Origin: Dyadobacter subterraneus
GTDB lineage: Bacteria; Bacteroidota; Bacteroidia; Cytophagales; Spirosomataceae
Direction: 5' to 3'
Assembly (NCBI RefSeq): GCF_015221875.1
Contig: NZ_JACYGY010000001.1
Span: 2,706,501 to 2,770,500 of the forward strand
DNA length: 64,000 nt
In this document: piece by piece, positions 50,602 to 60,114 of the stretch
Numbering within the stretch: the first letter of the stretch is position 1
Layout of the letters: each line of letters opens with the position of its first letter
Program-made: the position numbers and the translations under genes
The notes under the pieces: model-generated
Seen by the model: the letters and a program-made list of their open reading frames with translations, nothing else
What the model was told of the DNA's origin: nothing
The model's database searches: none

Positions 50602-51645
50602 ATGAATACAAAAAAGATCTCGTTAAAGGACATTGCTGTGAAAGCCGGCGTATCAACTGCACTTGTTTCGTACGTTCTGAATGGAAAGGAAAAGGAGAGC
50701 AGGGTGGGACATGAAATTGCCAAAAAGATCAAAGAAATAGCCAGCGAGCTTAATTATCAGCCAAATCATCTGGCTAAAAGTTTAAGAAGCGGCAAAACGC
50801 ATACGATTGGCCTGGTTATCGCGGATATATCCAATCCATTTTTTGCAAATATCGCCCGGGTGGTGGAGGATGAAGCAAAGAAAAGCGGATATACAGTTAT
50901 TATTGGAAGTTCTGACGAAAAGGCCGAAAAGGCCTGGGATTTGTTAAATGTACTCATTAACAGACAAGTAGATGGATTTATCATTGTATCATCCGAGCAT
51001 TCCGAATCTCACATTCGTTACCTGAAAGAGCGAAACATTCCTTTCATACTACTAGACAGACATTTTCCTGATTTACAAACAGATTTTGTAGCAACCAATA
51101 ATTACAAAGCGTCATACGATGCCGGGGTTCATTTAGTGAAAGGCGGCTACGAACGCATTGGATTGATAGCCTATAAGTCGGATATGTATCACATGAAGGA
51201 AAGAATCCGGGGCTACCAGCAGGCACTTAGAGATCATCATTTTGATCTCAATCCTAACTGGTTGAAACAAGTCAGATTTGAAAATATTGAGATGGAAGTT
51301 AAAATTGCAATAGACGAAATGATATCTTCAAAAGATAAAGTTGATGCGATTATTTTCGCTACTTATGGGTTGGCTATCAATGGATTAAAATATATTAACG
51401 AATTAAAATTGAAGGTTCCGTCAGATCTGGGTATTGTAAGTTTCGGACAGGCGGAGGCTTTTGATTTATATTATTGTCCGATAACTTACCTGAAACAGCC
51501 ATTGGAAATGCTCGGAAAAACTTCGGTAGAATTCTTGCTGGAAAAGCTCAAAAACCCTGATGTTGGTATGAAACAGATATTAATGGAAGCAAAGTTGATT
51601 GCCCGTGAATCCTCTGCGGCGAAAATTTTACAGAAGGTTTCCTGA
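50602..51645 (+). CDS. LacI-family transcriptional regulator of the sugar-acid locus
   Basis: A 347-residue regulator. The N-terminal helix-turn-helix is KKISLKDIAVKAGVSTALVS, followed by the hinge region NYQPNHLAKSLRSGKTHTIG. The periplasmic-binding-protein-like sensor follows (LVIADISNPFFANIARVVE, GFIIVSSE, DRHFPDL, ITYLKQPLEMLG). Start at ATG 50602; an ATG three codons upstream is possible. It lies at the head of the sugar-acid catabolic cluster, and palindromes that match LacI operators stand both at its own promoter and before the next gene, so it likely represses this locus. The inducer is probably a sugar acid or its dehydrated keto form. Confidence 0.93.
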   Translation: MNTKKISLKDIAVKAGVSTALVSYVLNGKEKESRVGHEIAKKIKEIASELNYQPNHLAKSLRSGKTHTIGLVIADISNPFFANIARVVEDEAKKSGYTVIIGSSDEKAEKAWDLLNVLINRQVDGFIIVSSEHSESHIRYLKERNIPFILLDRHFPDLQTDFVATNNYKASYDAGVHLVKGGYERIGLIAYKSDMYHMKERIRGYQQALRDHHFDLNPNWLKQVRFENIEMEVKIAIDEMISSKDKVDAIIFATYGLAINGLKYINELKLKVPSDLGIVSFGQAEAFDLYYCPITYLKQPLEMLGKTSVEFLLEKLKNPDVGMKQILMEAKLIARESSAAKILQKVS

Positions 51646-51657
51646 ATTTAAAAATTT

Positions 51658-51673
51658 GCTTAATCGATTAACA
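51658..51673 (+). promoter_or_regulatory. LacI-type operator before the first dehydratase gene
   Basis: GCTTAATCGATTAACA has the same core, TTAATCGATTAA (51660-51671), as the site in the lacI promoter. It lies 41 bp before the start codon of the dehydratase gene. Confidence 0.75.
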
Positions 51674-51713
51674 AGATTGCCTGATACTATTCCTAAACCT
51701 AAAATATTACCCG

Positions 51714-52955
51714 ATGCAAAGGAGAAATTTTCTTAAATCTGCTGTCATGGGATCGGCTGCTGCGCTTGTTGGATTTCCTCAGTTTAAAGCAGAAGCCGCA
51801 TCTAAAATGAAAATCACAAAAATTAGATATTATAGTGCGCCCGGTTATAACAAACCGCTTTTTAACCAGGCACGTGGTATTGTTGAAATTGAAACGGACG
51901 GGGGCATTATCGGTATTGGAGAAGGTGGCAGCAAAGATATGATCGAACAATGTGCGCAAATGATGATCGGTGAAGATCCTTTCCGTATTGAACATTTGTG
52001 GCAATATGTTTACCGGGGAATGTTTTATCCTCCGGGAAGAGAAAAACTTCATGCACTTGGCGCATTGGAAATGGCGCTCTGGGATATCAAGGGAAAAGCA
52101 TTAGGTGTTCCGGTCTATGATTTGTTGGGAGGAGCTACGAGAGATTATGTTGAATGTTACGCTACGGGCTTCAAAGCTTCCAAGGCAAAAACAGAAGAGG
52201 AGCGGGCAAGAGATTGTATAGAAGCAGGTCTGAGAGCATATCGTATAGGGCCTACCGGTGGAAACGGTGAGGAGCCTTTTGACTTTTATGATAATGTCAA
52301 AAAAACCATAGAATTCAGCAAGAGAATTGATGCGGCAGTAGGCGGTGGAGGAAAATGGGCGATTGATTTGCATACCCGTTTTGATATGACGGATGGACTG
52401 AAAATCTGTAATGGAATTGAAAATCTTGAACCTTATTTTGTTGAAGATATTGTTCGTTCCGAGAATCCGGGAGTTTACAAAACGGTACGTTCGATGACCA
52501 AAGTACCTATTGCCGTTGGCGAACAATTTGGCGACAGATGGGATATTAATGAGCTGATAGAAAGCAGATTAATAGATTATACGCGCGTAACATTACCCAA
52601 CACGGGTGGTATTGGTGAATTCAAAAAGATTGCCGGATTATGTGAGACACATTATGTCGGTATGATTCCTCATTTTACTGGGCCATTATCAACAGCTGCT
52701 TTGGTGCACACCCTGGGATCAAGCAGTCCTTCGCGTTGTTTGATGGAGTTGGGGGGAGGAGAACCAGAACGACCGGCATACTTCAACGAGGATTTTATCA
52801 ATTTCAAAAATGGTAAATTATACCTGAATCCAAGTCCTGGCCTGGGTGTGAAGTTTGATCCGAAGAAGGCAACATTTGTTATGGAAGTGACCGAAAAAAC
52901 CAAATTCCCACATCCGTATTTAAAAAGCCCGGATGGGGCAATACATGCCTGGTAA
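51714..52955 (+). CDS. Enolase-superfamily sugar-acid dehydratase with Tat signal
   Basis: A 413-residue protein of the mandelate racemase/muconate lactonizing group. The N terminus QRRNFLKSAVMGSAAALVG is a typical Tat signal. The barrel has metal ligands in AIDLHTRFD (Asp), YFVEDIV (Glu) and AVGEQFG (Glu), and a C-terminal histidine in IPHFTGPLS. The second-strand lysine of racemases reads RAYRIGP, as in mannonate/gluconate-dehydratase-like groups. It is probably an aldonic acid dehydratase acting outside the cytoplasm; the substrate is not fixed. It stands directly behind a LacI-type operator and ahead of a DgoD-like gene. Confidence 0.85.
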   Translation: MQRRNFLKSAVMGSAAALVGFPQFKAEAASKMKITKIRYYSAPGYNKPLFNQARGIVEIETDGGIIGIGEGGSKDMIEQCAQMMIGEDPFRIEHLWQYVYRGMFYPPGREKLHALGALEMALWDIKGKALGVPVYDLLGGATRDYVECYATGFKASKAKTEEERARDCIEAGLRAYRIGPTGGNGEEPFDFYDNVKKTIEFSKRIDAAVGGGGKWAIDLHTRFDMTDGLKICNGIENLEPYFVEDIVRSENPGVYKTVRSMTKVPIAVGEQFGDRWDINELIESRLIDYTRVTLPNTGGIGEFKKIAGLCETHYVGMIPHFTGPLSTAALVHTLGSSSPSRCLMELGGGEPERPAYFNEDFINFKNGKLYLNPSPGLGVKFDPKKATFVMEVTEKTKFPHPYLKSPDGAIHAW

Positions 52956-53068
52956 TCAATAATATAATGTAGTAAGAAGGAATTTCAGAAGTTGATCCCT
53001 AAAGATCAGACTTGCCGGACTTAATATCCGGCAAGCTCAGAATTTACTTATTTATCTTAATTCGTAAA

Positions 53069-54316
53069 ATGATGAAATCTTCTACCGAATCAGGAATTTC
53101 ACGGCGTGACGCAATCCAATCCGTATTGGGTGTTACCGCCATGACAACCATGGTTTTACCTCAATCTTCATACGCTTCAAATCCCGGACATTTTCAGGAT
53201 TACAGCAACGTCAAAATCACCAAACTAGAAACGATTTTGATAAAGCCGCGCTGGATTTTTTTGAAAATACATACCGATGTTGGCGTTACTGGCCTTGGCG
53301 AACCGCTTTTGGAAGGTCGCGCTTTAACCATACAAACGGCAATAAAGGAGATTGAACCTTATCTAATCGGCAAAGATCCAAGACATATTATTCATCACTG
53401 GCAGGCCATTTACCGTCACGCTTTTTATCGCGGCGGACCGATTTTAACCAGTGCTTTGAGCGGAATTGACCATGCTTTGTGGGATATTAAAGGCAAGCTT
53501 TTGAACGTTCCGGTATACGAACTTTTCGGAGGACCAACACGTGACCGTGTCCGGATTTATGGTCGTGCCGCCAATGCGGAGGAAATGAAGCAAAGGAAAA
53601 AGGAAGGATATACCGTTATCAAAACAGGCGTAGCGAAAAAGAACCCGGCCAACATTGTCGAAAATCCTGCTTTTATCAAGTATGCCTCTGAAAATTTTGC
53701 TTCTTTGAGACAGGCGGGAGGTGCAGAAATGGACATCGCCATTGATTTTCACGGAGCTATTTCGCCGCAGACCGCCAAGGTTTTGATCAAAGAACTGGAA
53801 CAATATCAGCCCATGTTCATTGAAGAACCTTGTCAGGCGCAAAACGTTGATATCATGGCAGATATCGCGCGCGGAACCCATATTCCAATTGCTGCCGGAG
53901 AGCGGATTTTTACCAAATGGGGTTTTCGGGAGTTGCTGGAAAAACGGGCAGTAAGTATCGTTCAGCCTGATCTTTGTCACGCCGGGGGAATCACCGAAGG
54001 CAGAATTATTGCCGGAATGGCTGAGGCATATTATGTACCCATTGCGCCGCATAATCCAATGGGGCCGATTTCCCTTGCTGTTGGGTTACATTTGGCTGCA
54101 AGTGTTCCCAATTTTCTTGTGCAGGAGCAGGTTTCGCTCGGTGAAGGATACCTAAAAAATCCGTTCGAACTGGAAAAGGACGGAAGTGTTTTGATCCCCC
54201 GCGGCCCTGGCCTGGGCGTAGAACTTGATGAAGACAGACTGGCTGACAAAATAGGCCACGACTGGAAAAATCCGGAATCTTATAATCCATTCGACGGATC
54301 GGTAGTCGATTGGTAA
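53069..54316 (+). CDS. dgoD: DgoD-like D-galactonate dehydratase with Tat-like signal
   Basis: A 415-residue enolase-superfamily enzyme close to E. coli DgoD, which dehydrates D-galactonate to 2-dehydro-3-deoxygalactonate. Matching segments are SGIDHALWDIKGKLLNVPVY, IDFHGAIS, FIEEPC, AAGERIF, QPDLCHAGGITEGRIIAGMA and APHNPMGPI, which contain the metal ligands and catalytic His. Unlike E. coli DgoD it has an N-terminal leader (SRRDAIQSVLGVTAMTTMVL, ending near SYAS) that looks Tat-dependent. ATG 53069 was chosen over an upstream in-frame start. The neighbours (DgoK and KDPGal aldolase) complete the pathway. Confidence 0.87.
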   Translation: MMKSSTESGISRRDAIQSVLGVTAMTTMVLPQSSYASNPGHFQDYSNVKITKLETILIKPRWIFLKIHTDVGVTGLGEPLLEGRALTIQTAIKEIEPYLIGKDPRHIIHHWQAIYRHAFYRGGPILTSALSGIDHALWDIKGKLLNVPVYELFGGPTRDRVRIYGRAANAEEMKQRKKEGYTVIKTGVAKKNPANIVENPAFIKYASENFASLRQAGGAEMDIAIDFHGAISPQTAKVLIKELEQYQPMFIEEPCQAQNVDIMADIARGTHIPIAAGERIFTKWGFRELLEKRAVSIVQPDLCHAGGITEGRIIAGMAEAYYVPIAPHNPMGPISLAVGLHLAASVPNFLVQEQVSLGEGYLKNPFELEKDGSVLIPRGPGLGVELDEDRLADKIGHDWKNPESYNPFDGSVVDW

Positions 54317-54410
54317 TCAGAAAATTTTGTGTTTGAAACCCCTACTTCTTGAATAATAAATCAGTCGAAAATTTTCTTAACTCATTATGTACCTCTTAAA
54401 AATTTAAGGT

Positions 54411-57398
54411 ATGAAAAAAGTTGTAAGTCTCGTTTTTTTAAACCTGTGTTTGTGTCTGGGTTTTGCTCATGCCCAGGACATCAAAATTTCAGGTAAAGTC
54501 ACCGATGCCGATAATGCCGTGTTACCTGGCGTGAATATTCTTGTCAGCGGTTCCTCGCAGGGAACGGCCACGGACGCCGATGGAAAGTTCACGATTAACG
54601 CCCCATCCAAAGGTTCGCTGGTATTTTCCTTCATCGGTTATGTCAGTCAGACTGTTGAAATTAATGGTCGTTCGATCATTGATATGCAGCTGACGCAGGA
54701 ATCAAAAACGTTGAATGAAGTGGTTGTGGTAGGGTATGGAACCCAGAAAAAAACAGATGTAACGGGTTCGTTATCTGTCATTTCGACAAAGGAATTTGCG
54801 CAGCAGCCCGTAACACGTCTGGATCAGGTTTTACAAGGTAGGGCCACAGGTGTTCAGGTAACGCAGTCGAATGGAGCGCCAGGTGGGGATTCCCGGATTC
54901 GTATTCGCGGAGCCAATTCGGTTTTGGGAAATAATGATCCTTTGTATGTAATCGACGGTTTTATCGGTGCAGATTACAACCTGCTGAATCCGAGTGATAT
55001 TGCATCCCTTCAGGTTTTGAAAGATGCCGCATCTACTTCAATTTACGGTAGCAGAGGCGCAAATGGTGTCGTCATTATCACAACAAAAAAAGGAGCAAAA
55101 GGAGTAAAGGTTACTTATGAAGGACAAGGAAGTGTTTCAAATGTGATCAAAAAATTCGATCTGTTGCCTGCCGGTGAATTTGCGGAAATCGTTAACGCAC
55201 GTGCCGCTGCAACGGGTTCAACGCCACCTTTTACAGACGCACAAATTGCTGATTATAAGAAAAATGGTGGTACGGACTGGCAGGATCTTGTGTATAGAAC
55301 GGGATCAGGACAGCAGCATCAGATTACCGTAACGGGTGGAAATGACAAAACAACTTTTCTGGTTTCCGGAAACTATGTCAATCAAAAAGGGATTGTTGAA
55401 AACAGCAATTTCAAACGTTATATTTTCAGAACAAATCTTACGACACAGGTTAATAATAAACTTGCGTTGCGTTTTAATCTGAACGGGGCAAATTCTTTTA
55501 ATCATAATACTGATGGTGGCGGTGCTTTGATTGAGGCTTTGCAATGGGCGCCTACTACGCCTGCATATGGTCCTGATGGACTGCCAACTTACTCAGATCC
55601 AACTGGTTCAGTATCAAGAAGTCCATTGGATAACTTGTATGACAAGTCGTATGATTATTTCAAAACGAATGTTAATGCCATTGGTGGATTAAATTATCAG
55701 CTTCCGATAAAAGGACTGACGCTTGATTTGCAGTATGCGATCAACTTTCTCGATCAGCAAAATAAAAACTTCAACGGACCAAGAATTGCGAACAATGTGC
55801 CCAATGCATCCCGCTATTCTTCTGATCAGGTGACACTGCAAAATACAAATGCTTTAAATTATAACATCACCATTAAAAACCATTCAATTAATGCAGTAGC
55901 TGTACTTGAAACGCAGCAGTATACCAATAAAAATTTCACAGCCAACGCCAGCGGACTTCGTTTTCCTCAACTTGGTTATGACAATATTGGCGGTAATTCC
56001 GCATCATCAGTTTCATCAGGTTTCCAAAAATGGACATTGTTATCTCTTTTAGGACGCGTGAATTACGCTTACAAAGACAAATATCTTGTTTCTGCGGCCG
56101 TGAGACGTGACGGTTCTTCTAAATTCAGTCCTGCAAACCGTTATAGCGTTTTCCCATCCGTTGCTTTGGGATGGAGATTGTCTGAGGAAGAATTTATCAA
56201 AAATCTGAATGTATTCAGCAATTTGAAGTTAAGAGGAAGCTGGGGTATGACGGGTAGCCAGGCTATCAATCCTTACGCTACACTTTCTTCTTATAATACA
56301 ACTTTTGTTTCTTACAATAACAACTCGATCACAGCGGGTGTGATTCAGGGAAATGCCGGAAACACAGATTTGAAATGGGAAACCACAAAACAAACTGACG
56401 TTGGTATTGAAATGGAATTTTTCAACGGAAGAGTTCGGGCAGAAGCAGATTATTTCCACAAAAACACAACGGATTTGCTTTTGAATGTTTCGATTCCAAG
56501 TTATGCCGGTGGCGGAACCCAGACACGAAATGTCGGTGAAATCGAAAATAAAGGTTTTGAATTCTCAATTGGTGGAACACCGGTACAAGGAAAATTTGGC
56601 TGGGAAACGAACCTGAATTTTTCAACATTGAGAAATAAAGTACTGGATCTTGGCGGCTTACCTCGTTTGGGAACTGGAACAGGAACAGGTGGCGGTATGT
56701 CCATTACGAACGAATTTATGCTGATGCCAGGTGCACCGCTGGGTTCATACTGGGGTTTGAAATATCTTGGAACATTTAAACCAAATGAAGCTGATATCGC
56801 TGCAAAACAAGGCCGCGTTCCGGGAGATCCTCATTATCAGGATTTAAATGGCGATAACAGTATCACCACGGATGATTTCCAGATTATCGGACACGCATTT
56901 CCAAAGATGACAGGTGGTTGGAATAACACATTTACTTACGGCGGATTTACTTTGAACGTATTTATGAATGCGGTTTTTGGAGTCGATAAACTGAACTATA
57001 CTCGCGCAGGAGCCATGTCTGGATCGGGGGAAGCGCGCCAGTTTTTGTTAACTGAAATTCGCGGATACTATCGTCCAGGCAATGAAACTTCCGATATTCC
57101 GGCCTTTACTAGTACTTACCAGCCCTTTACACAGTCAAGCCGTTTTATCGAAAATGGAAGTTTTGTTAGATTGAAAAACGTAAGTCTTTCTTATACTATT
57201 CCTTCTGCGAAGCTTAAAAATGTAGGCTCAATCAGAATCTTTGGAAGTGCTACGAATTTGTTCACTATTACTAAATATTCAGGACCGGATCCGGAATCAA
57301 GCAACGTAGGTTCAGGCACGGATACTGCCATCGGTATCGACCGCGGATCTTATCCAAATGCCAAAGTTTACACGCTTGGACTTAATCTTTCTTTCTAA
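54411..57398 (+). CDS. SusC/RagA-family TonB-dependent outer-membrane transporter
   Basis: A 995-residue SusC-like protein. A signal peptide (KKVVSLVFLNLCLCLGFAHAQ) precedes a carboxypeptidase-regulatory-like domain (about 24-100). The TonB box/plug region follows, with EVVVVGYGTQKKTDVTGSL and VTRLDQVLQGRATGVQVTQ, then a 22-strand beta barrel ending in LGLNLSF. The RIRGANSV and SRGANGVVIITTKKG signatures are diagnostic. It imports an oligosaccharide or glycoconjugate with its SusD partner, encoded immediately downstream. Genes around suggest a galactose-containing substrate. Confidence 0.96.
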   Translation: MKKVVSLVFLNLCLCLGFAHAQDIKISGKVTDADNAVLPGVNILVSGSSQGTATDADGKFTINAPSKGSLVFSFIGYVSQTVEINGRSIIDMQLTQESKTLNEVVVVGYGTQKKTDVTGSLSVISTKEFAQQPVTRLDQVLQGRATGVQVTQSNGAPGGDSRIRIRGANSVLGNNDPLYVIDGFIGADYNLLNPSDIASLQVLKDAASTSIYGSRGANGVVIITTKKGAKGVKVTYEGQGSVSNVIKKFDLLPAGEFAEIVNARAAATGSTPPFTDAQIADYKKNGGTDWQDLVYRTGSGQQHQITVTGGNDKTTFLVSGNYVNQKGIVENSNFKRYIFRTNLTTQVNNKLALRFNLNGANSFNHNTDGGGALIEALQWAPTTPAYGPDGLPTYSDPTGSVSRSPLDNLYDKSYDYFKTNVNAIGGLNYQLPIKGLTLDLQYAINFLDQQNKNFNGPRIANNVPNASRYSSDQVTLQNTNALNYNITIKNHSINAVAVLETQQYTNKNFTANASGLRFPQLGYDNIGGNSASSVSSGFQKWTLLSLLGRVNYAYKDKYLVSAAVRRDGSSKFSPANRYSVFPSVALGWRLSEEEFIKNLNVFSNLKLRGSWGMTGSQAINPYATLSSYNTTFVSYNNNSITAGVIQGNAGNTDLKWETTKQTDVGIEMEFFNGRVRAEADYFHKNTTDLLLNVSIPSYAGGGTQTRNVGEIENKGFEFSIGGTPVQGKFGWETNLNFSTLRNKVLDLGGLPRLGTGTGTGGGMSITNEFMLMPGAPLGSYWGLKYLGTFKPNEADIAAKQGRVPGDPHYQDLNGDNSITTDDFQIIGHAFPKMTGGWNNTFTYGGFTLNVFMNAVFGVDKLNYTRAGAMSGSGEARQFLLTEIRGYYRPGNETSDIPAFTSTYQPFTQSSRFIENGSFVRLKNVSLSYTIPSAKLKNVGSIRIFGSATNLFTITKYSGPDPESSNVGSGTDTAIGIDRGSYPNAKVYTLGLNLSF

Positions 57399-57417
57399 AT
57401 ATTCAATTTTTAAGAAA

Positions 57418-58902
57418 ATGAAAAAATATAATTTACTCATGCTTGCTGGATTGCTTTTTGCAGGTGCCAGCTGCAAAGATTACCTGGAAGAAGATACAAC
57501 TGGTTTGTTATATGGAGCCAATGTTTTGTCAACGCAGGATGGTCTGGAATCTGCCCTAACCGGTGCTTACAAAGGACTTGCCTGGCAATGGAATATGGGT
57601 TTTATCCATCCATCTGCTAATGCAGCCACAATTGGAAGTGACGATGTAACGACCCACCCGGCAAGTAACAAAGCTGACTGGCGGGAATTTGACCAGTTTA
57701 ACGTTTCCACTACAAACCAGCGTTCTGGTGCGGTTTATAACGGATGCTACAAGGCGATCCAGGGTGCGAATAATGTAATTAACAACTACGAAAAAACTTC
57801 CGGAGATAAGGCCACGATCAACATTATTGTTGGCGAAGCCTACTTTATCCGTGCGTTTTCTTACTATTGGCTGACCCGTTTTTACGGAAATATTCCTTTG
57901 ATTCTTGCAGGAGAATATTCTGCTGATCTTTTGACAGTTGGTAAAACAGCTCCGGACAAAATCTATGAATTGATCGTCGCGGATTTGAAAGTTGCCGAAG
58001 TGAATTTACCAGATACAAAACGTGATCCGGGAAGACCGAACAGTGGTTCTGCCAAGGCATTTCTTGCCGATGTGTATTTGACTATGGCGGGCTGGCCGCT
58101 AAAACAAACTGACAAATATGATCTTGCAGCGGCAAAAGCGAAAGAAGTAATTGACAATAAAGAAAAGTACGGCTTTCAGTTGTTGCCTACTTTTGCAGCC
58201 GTTTTCGAAAACGACCCTAATTCAACAGGAACAGCAGAAGCAGTTTTTCAATTAAACGGATTTACAGGTGGTGGTGATACTGGTAATTCAACTTATGGAT
58301 TAACCACAATGCCGGGTGAAGAAGGCGGTTGGGATGATATGTATGCTGAACTTAATTTTTTCAACGCGTTTCCGGCCGGACCGAGAAAAGATGCTACTTT
58401 CCGTACTGAATTTGGTTTGTCGGGAACAAAAATTCCATGGCAGCAAAGTTTGACAAAACATCCATATTACAAAAAATGGTATATTAAAGGTGATATTTCG
58501 ACGTACCAGGCTTCGTTGCCTTCCGTTATGCTGCGTTACGCACACGTATTGACAATCTATGCAGAAGCAAAAGCACGCGGCAAAAGTGGGCCGGATCAGG
58601 CAGCTTATGATGCGCTGAATCAGGTGCGTTTGAGAGGATGGGCAACTGGTACAAAGGCATTATCTATGTCTGACGGACTTTCTGCAACACAATTTGCGGA
58701 CGCTGTGGTTCAGGAACGTGCATGGGAATTTGCCTGTGAAAGAACCCGTTGGTTTGACCTGGTTCGTCTGGAAAAAGTGGAAGAAGCTAACAAAAACAAA
58801 AGTGCTGATGATCTGCAACCGATCAGAGCTATTACGAAAGCAAATTACTGGTTTCCACTACCTTATTCGGATACTTCGCTAAATCCGAATCTTAACAATT
58901 AA
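57418..58902 (+). CDS. SusD/RagB-family outer-membrane lipoprotein
   Basis: A 494-residue surface lipoprotein with lipobox LLFAGASC (C19). The SusD fold is shown by LTGAYKGL, GEAYFIRAFSYYWLTRFYGN, GSAKAFLADVYLTMA, the C-terminal RYAHVLTIYAEAKAR and ERAWEFACERTRWFDLVR. ATG 57418 was chosen over the longer upstream frame that overlaps susC, since the signal peptide begins here. It binds substrate outside and delivers it to the SusC channel. It follows SusC by 19 bp. A strong hairpin follows the stop codon. Confidence 0.95.
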   Translation: MKKYNLLMLAGLLFAGASCKDYLEEDTTGLLYGANVLSTQDGLESALTGAYKGLAWQWNMGFIHPSANAATIGSDDVTTHPASNKADWREFDQFNVSTTNQRSGAVYNGCYKAIQGANNVINNYEKTSGDKATINIIVGEAYFIRAFSYYWLTRFYGNIPLILAGEYSADLLTVGKTAPDKIYELIVADLKVAEVNLPDTKRDPGRPNSGSAKAFLADVYLTMAGWPLKQTDKYDLAAAKAKEVIDNKEKYGFQLLPTFAAVFENDPNSTGTAEAVFQLNGFTGGGDTGNSTYGLTTMPGEEGGWDDMYAELNFFNAFPAGPRKDATFRTEFGLSGTKIPWQQSLTKHPYYKKWYIKGDISTYQASLPSVMLRYAHVLTIYAEAKARGKSGPDQAAYDALNQVRLRGWATGTKALSMSDGLSATQFADAVVQERAWEFACERTRWFDLVRLEKVEEANKNKSADDLQPIRAITKANYWFPLPYSDTSLNPNLNN

Positions 58903-58910
58903 TTATTTAC

Positions 58911-58961
58911 GGGGCGAGTTAATGAATCTTTCAGATGAAATAGTATTCATTGATTCGCCCC
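58911..58961 (+). terminator. Hairpin/terminator after susD
   Basis: GGGGCGAgTtAATGAAT ... ATTCATTgATTCGCCCC, a long stem with no strong T-run. It may stop part of the transcription or stabilise the susCD mRNA. Confidence 0.7.
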
Positions 58962-59015
58962 ATAAGTAAAACACGAATTTGAACACTTTTATCATTGAAC
59001 CAAGAAAATGCAGTG

Positions 59016-59993
59016 ATGAAAAAGAAATTTTTAAGCATAGGATTACTAGTCGGCCTTTGCAGTGGGGTTTTTACAGCAACCGATTTTCCGGAAGCCGATA
59101 TTACAAATGGTATTGTGAAGGCAAAATTATACTTGCCTGATGTTAGCAACGGCTATTATCAGGGAACGCGATTTGACTGGTCCGGCGTGATACCAAGTCT
59201 TGAATATCAGGGACATACTTATTTCGGAAAATGGTTTGATAAATACGATCCGAAAATTCATGATGCCATCAGCGGCCCGGTAGAAGAATTTGTTGCACTG
59301 GATTTTGCTGAGACCAAAGCGGGTTCTGATTTTGTGAAAATCGGCGTTGGCGTTTTGAAAAAACCGGACGACAAACCCTATTCTTTTGCTACAAATTATG
59401 AAGTAGTAAACCACGGAAAACGCACGATTAAAAGGAAAAATGATATTGTGGAATTTACCCATGAGCTGACGGACGAGACCGGTTACGGCTATGTTTATAC
59501 CAAAATTGTAAAGCTGGTAAAAGGAAAACCCGAACTTGTTTTGGAGCATAGTCTGAAAAATACAGGCAAGAAAACGATCTCAACAAGCGTGTATGATCAC
59601 AACTTTTTCATGATTGATAATGAGCCAACCGGACCAGGGATTAAAATTACTTTTCCGTTTGACGTAGCTGCCGAGGGCAAAGGTTTTGGAACGATCGCTA
59701 ACGTGGAAGGAAAGTCTATTATTTATTCACGACCTCTTGAAAATAAAGAAAATGTGTTCAGTGCCGGATTGAAAGGATTGACATCTTCTCCAAAGGATTA
59801 TGATCTGAAAATTGAAAATGTTAAAACAGGAGCGGGTGTCAAAATTACCAGTGACCAACCGATTGAAAAACTGGTTTACTGGTCGTGCCCGACAACCGCT
59901 TGTCCGGAACCTTATATTAAGTTGAATGTGGAGCCAGGAAAAGAAGTGAAGTGGAAAATTAATTATGAATTTTTCGCCAACGCCAGGAAATAA
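59016..59993 (+). CDS. Secreted galactose-mutarotase-fold protein
   Basis: A 325-residue protein with a signal peptide (KKKFLSIGLLVGLCSGVFTA). The body resembles the aldose 1-epimerase/galactose mutarotase superfamily: YYQGTRFDWSGVIPSLEYQG, TYFGKWFDKYDP, SVYDHNFFMIDNEPTGPG and LVYWSCPTTACPEPYIKLNV. The DHNFFM motif with an acidic ligand is typical of this fold. Exported next to a PQQ dehydrogenase, it may interconvert sugar anomers, the form oxidised by the dehydrogenase. The start at ATG 59016 fits the signal. Conclusive family assignment needs a profile search. Confidence 0.72.
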   Translation: MKKKFLSIGLLVGLCSGVFTATDFPEADITNGIVKAKLYLPDVSNGYYQGTRFDWSGVIPSLEYQGHTYFGKWFDKYDPKIHDAISGPVEEFVALDFAETKAGSDFVKIGVGVLKKPDDKPYSFATNYEVVNHGKRTIKRKNDIVEFTHELTDETGYGYVYTKIVKLVKGKPELVLEHSLKNTGKKTISTSVYDHNFFMIDNEPTGPGIKITFPFDVAAEGKGFGTIANVEGKSIIYSRPLENKENVFSAGLKGLTSSPKDYDLKIENVKTGAGVKITSDQPIEKLVYWSCPTTACPEPYIKLNVEPGKEVKWKINYEFFANARK

Positions 59994-60003
59994 TCATTGA
60001 ATC

Positions 60004-60030
60004 AGGCCGGGAAATGAAGATTTCCGGCCT
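60004..60030 (+). terminator. Hairpin/terminator
   Basis: AGGCCGGgAAAT, loop GAAG, ATTTcCGGCCT, followed by GTTATAAAAT, between the mutarotase-like and PQQ dehydrogenase genes. Weak T-run, so probably leaky. Confidence 0.75.
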
Positions 60031-60114
60031 GTTATAAAATAAAAGATTTCGTGTACGGTTTAGCAGTTCACTGTAAAAGTGAGCATGGGATTGTTGTGTC
60101 TAAAAAAATATAAA

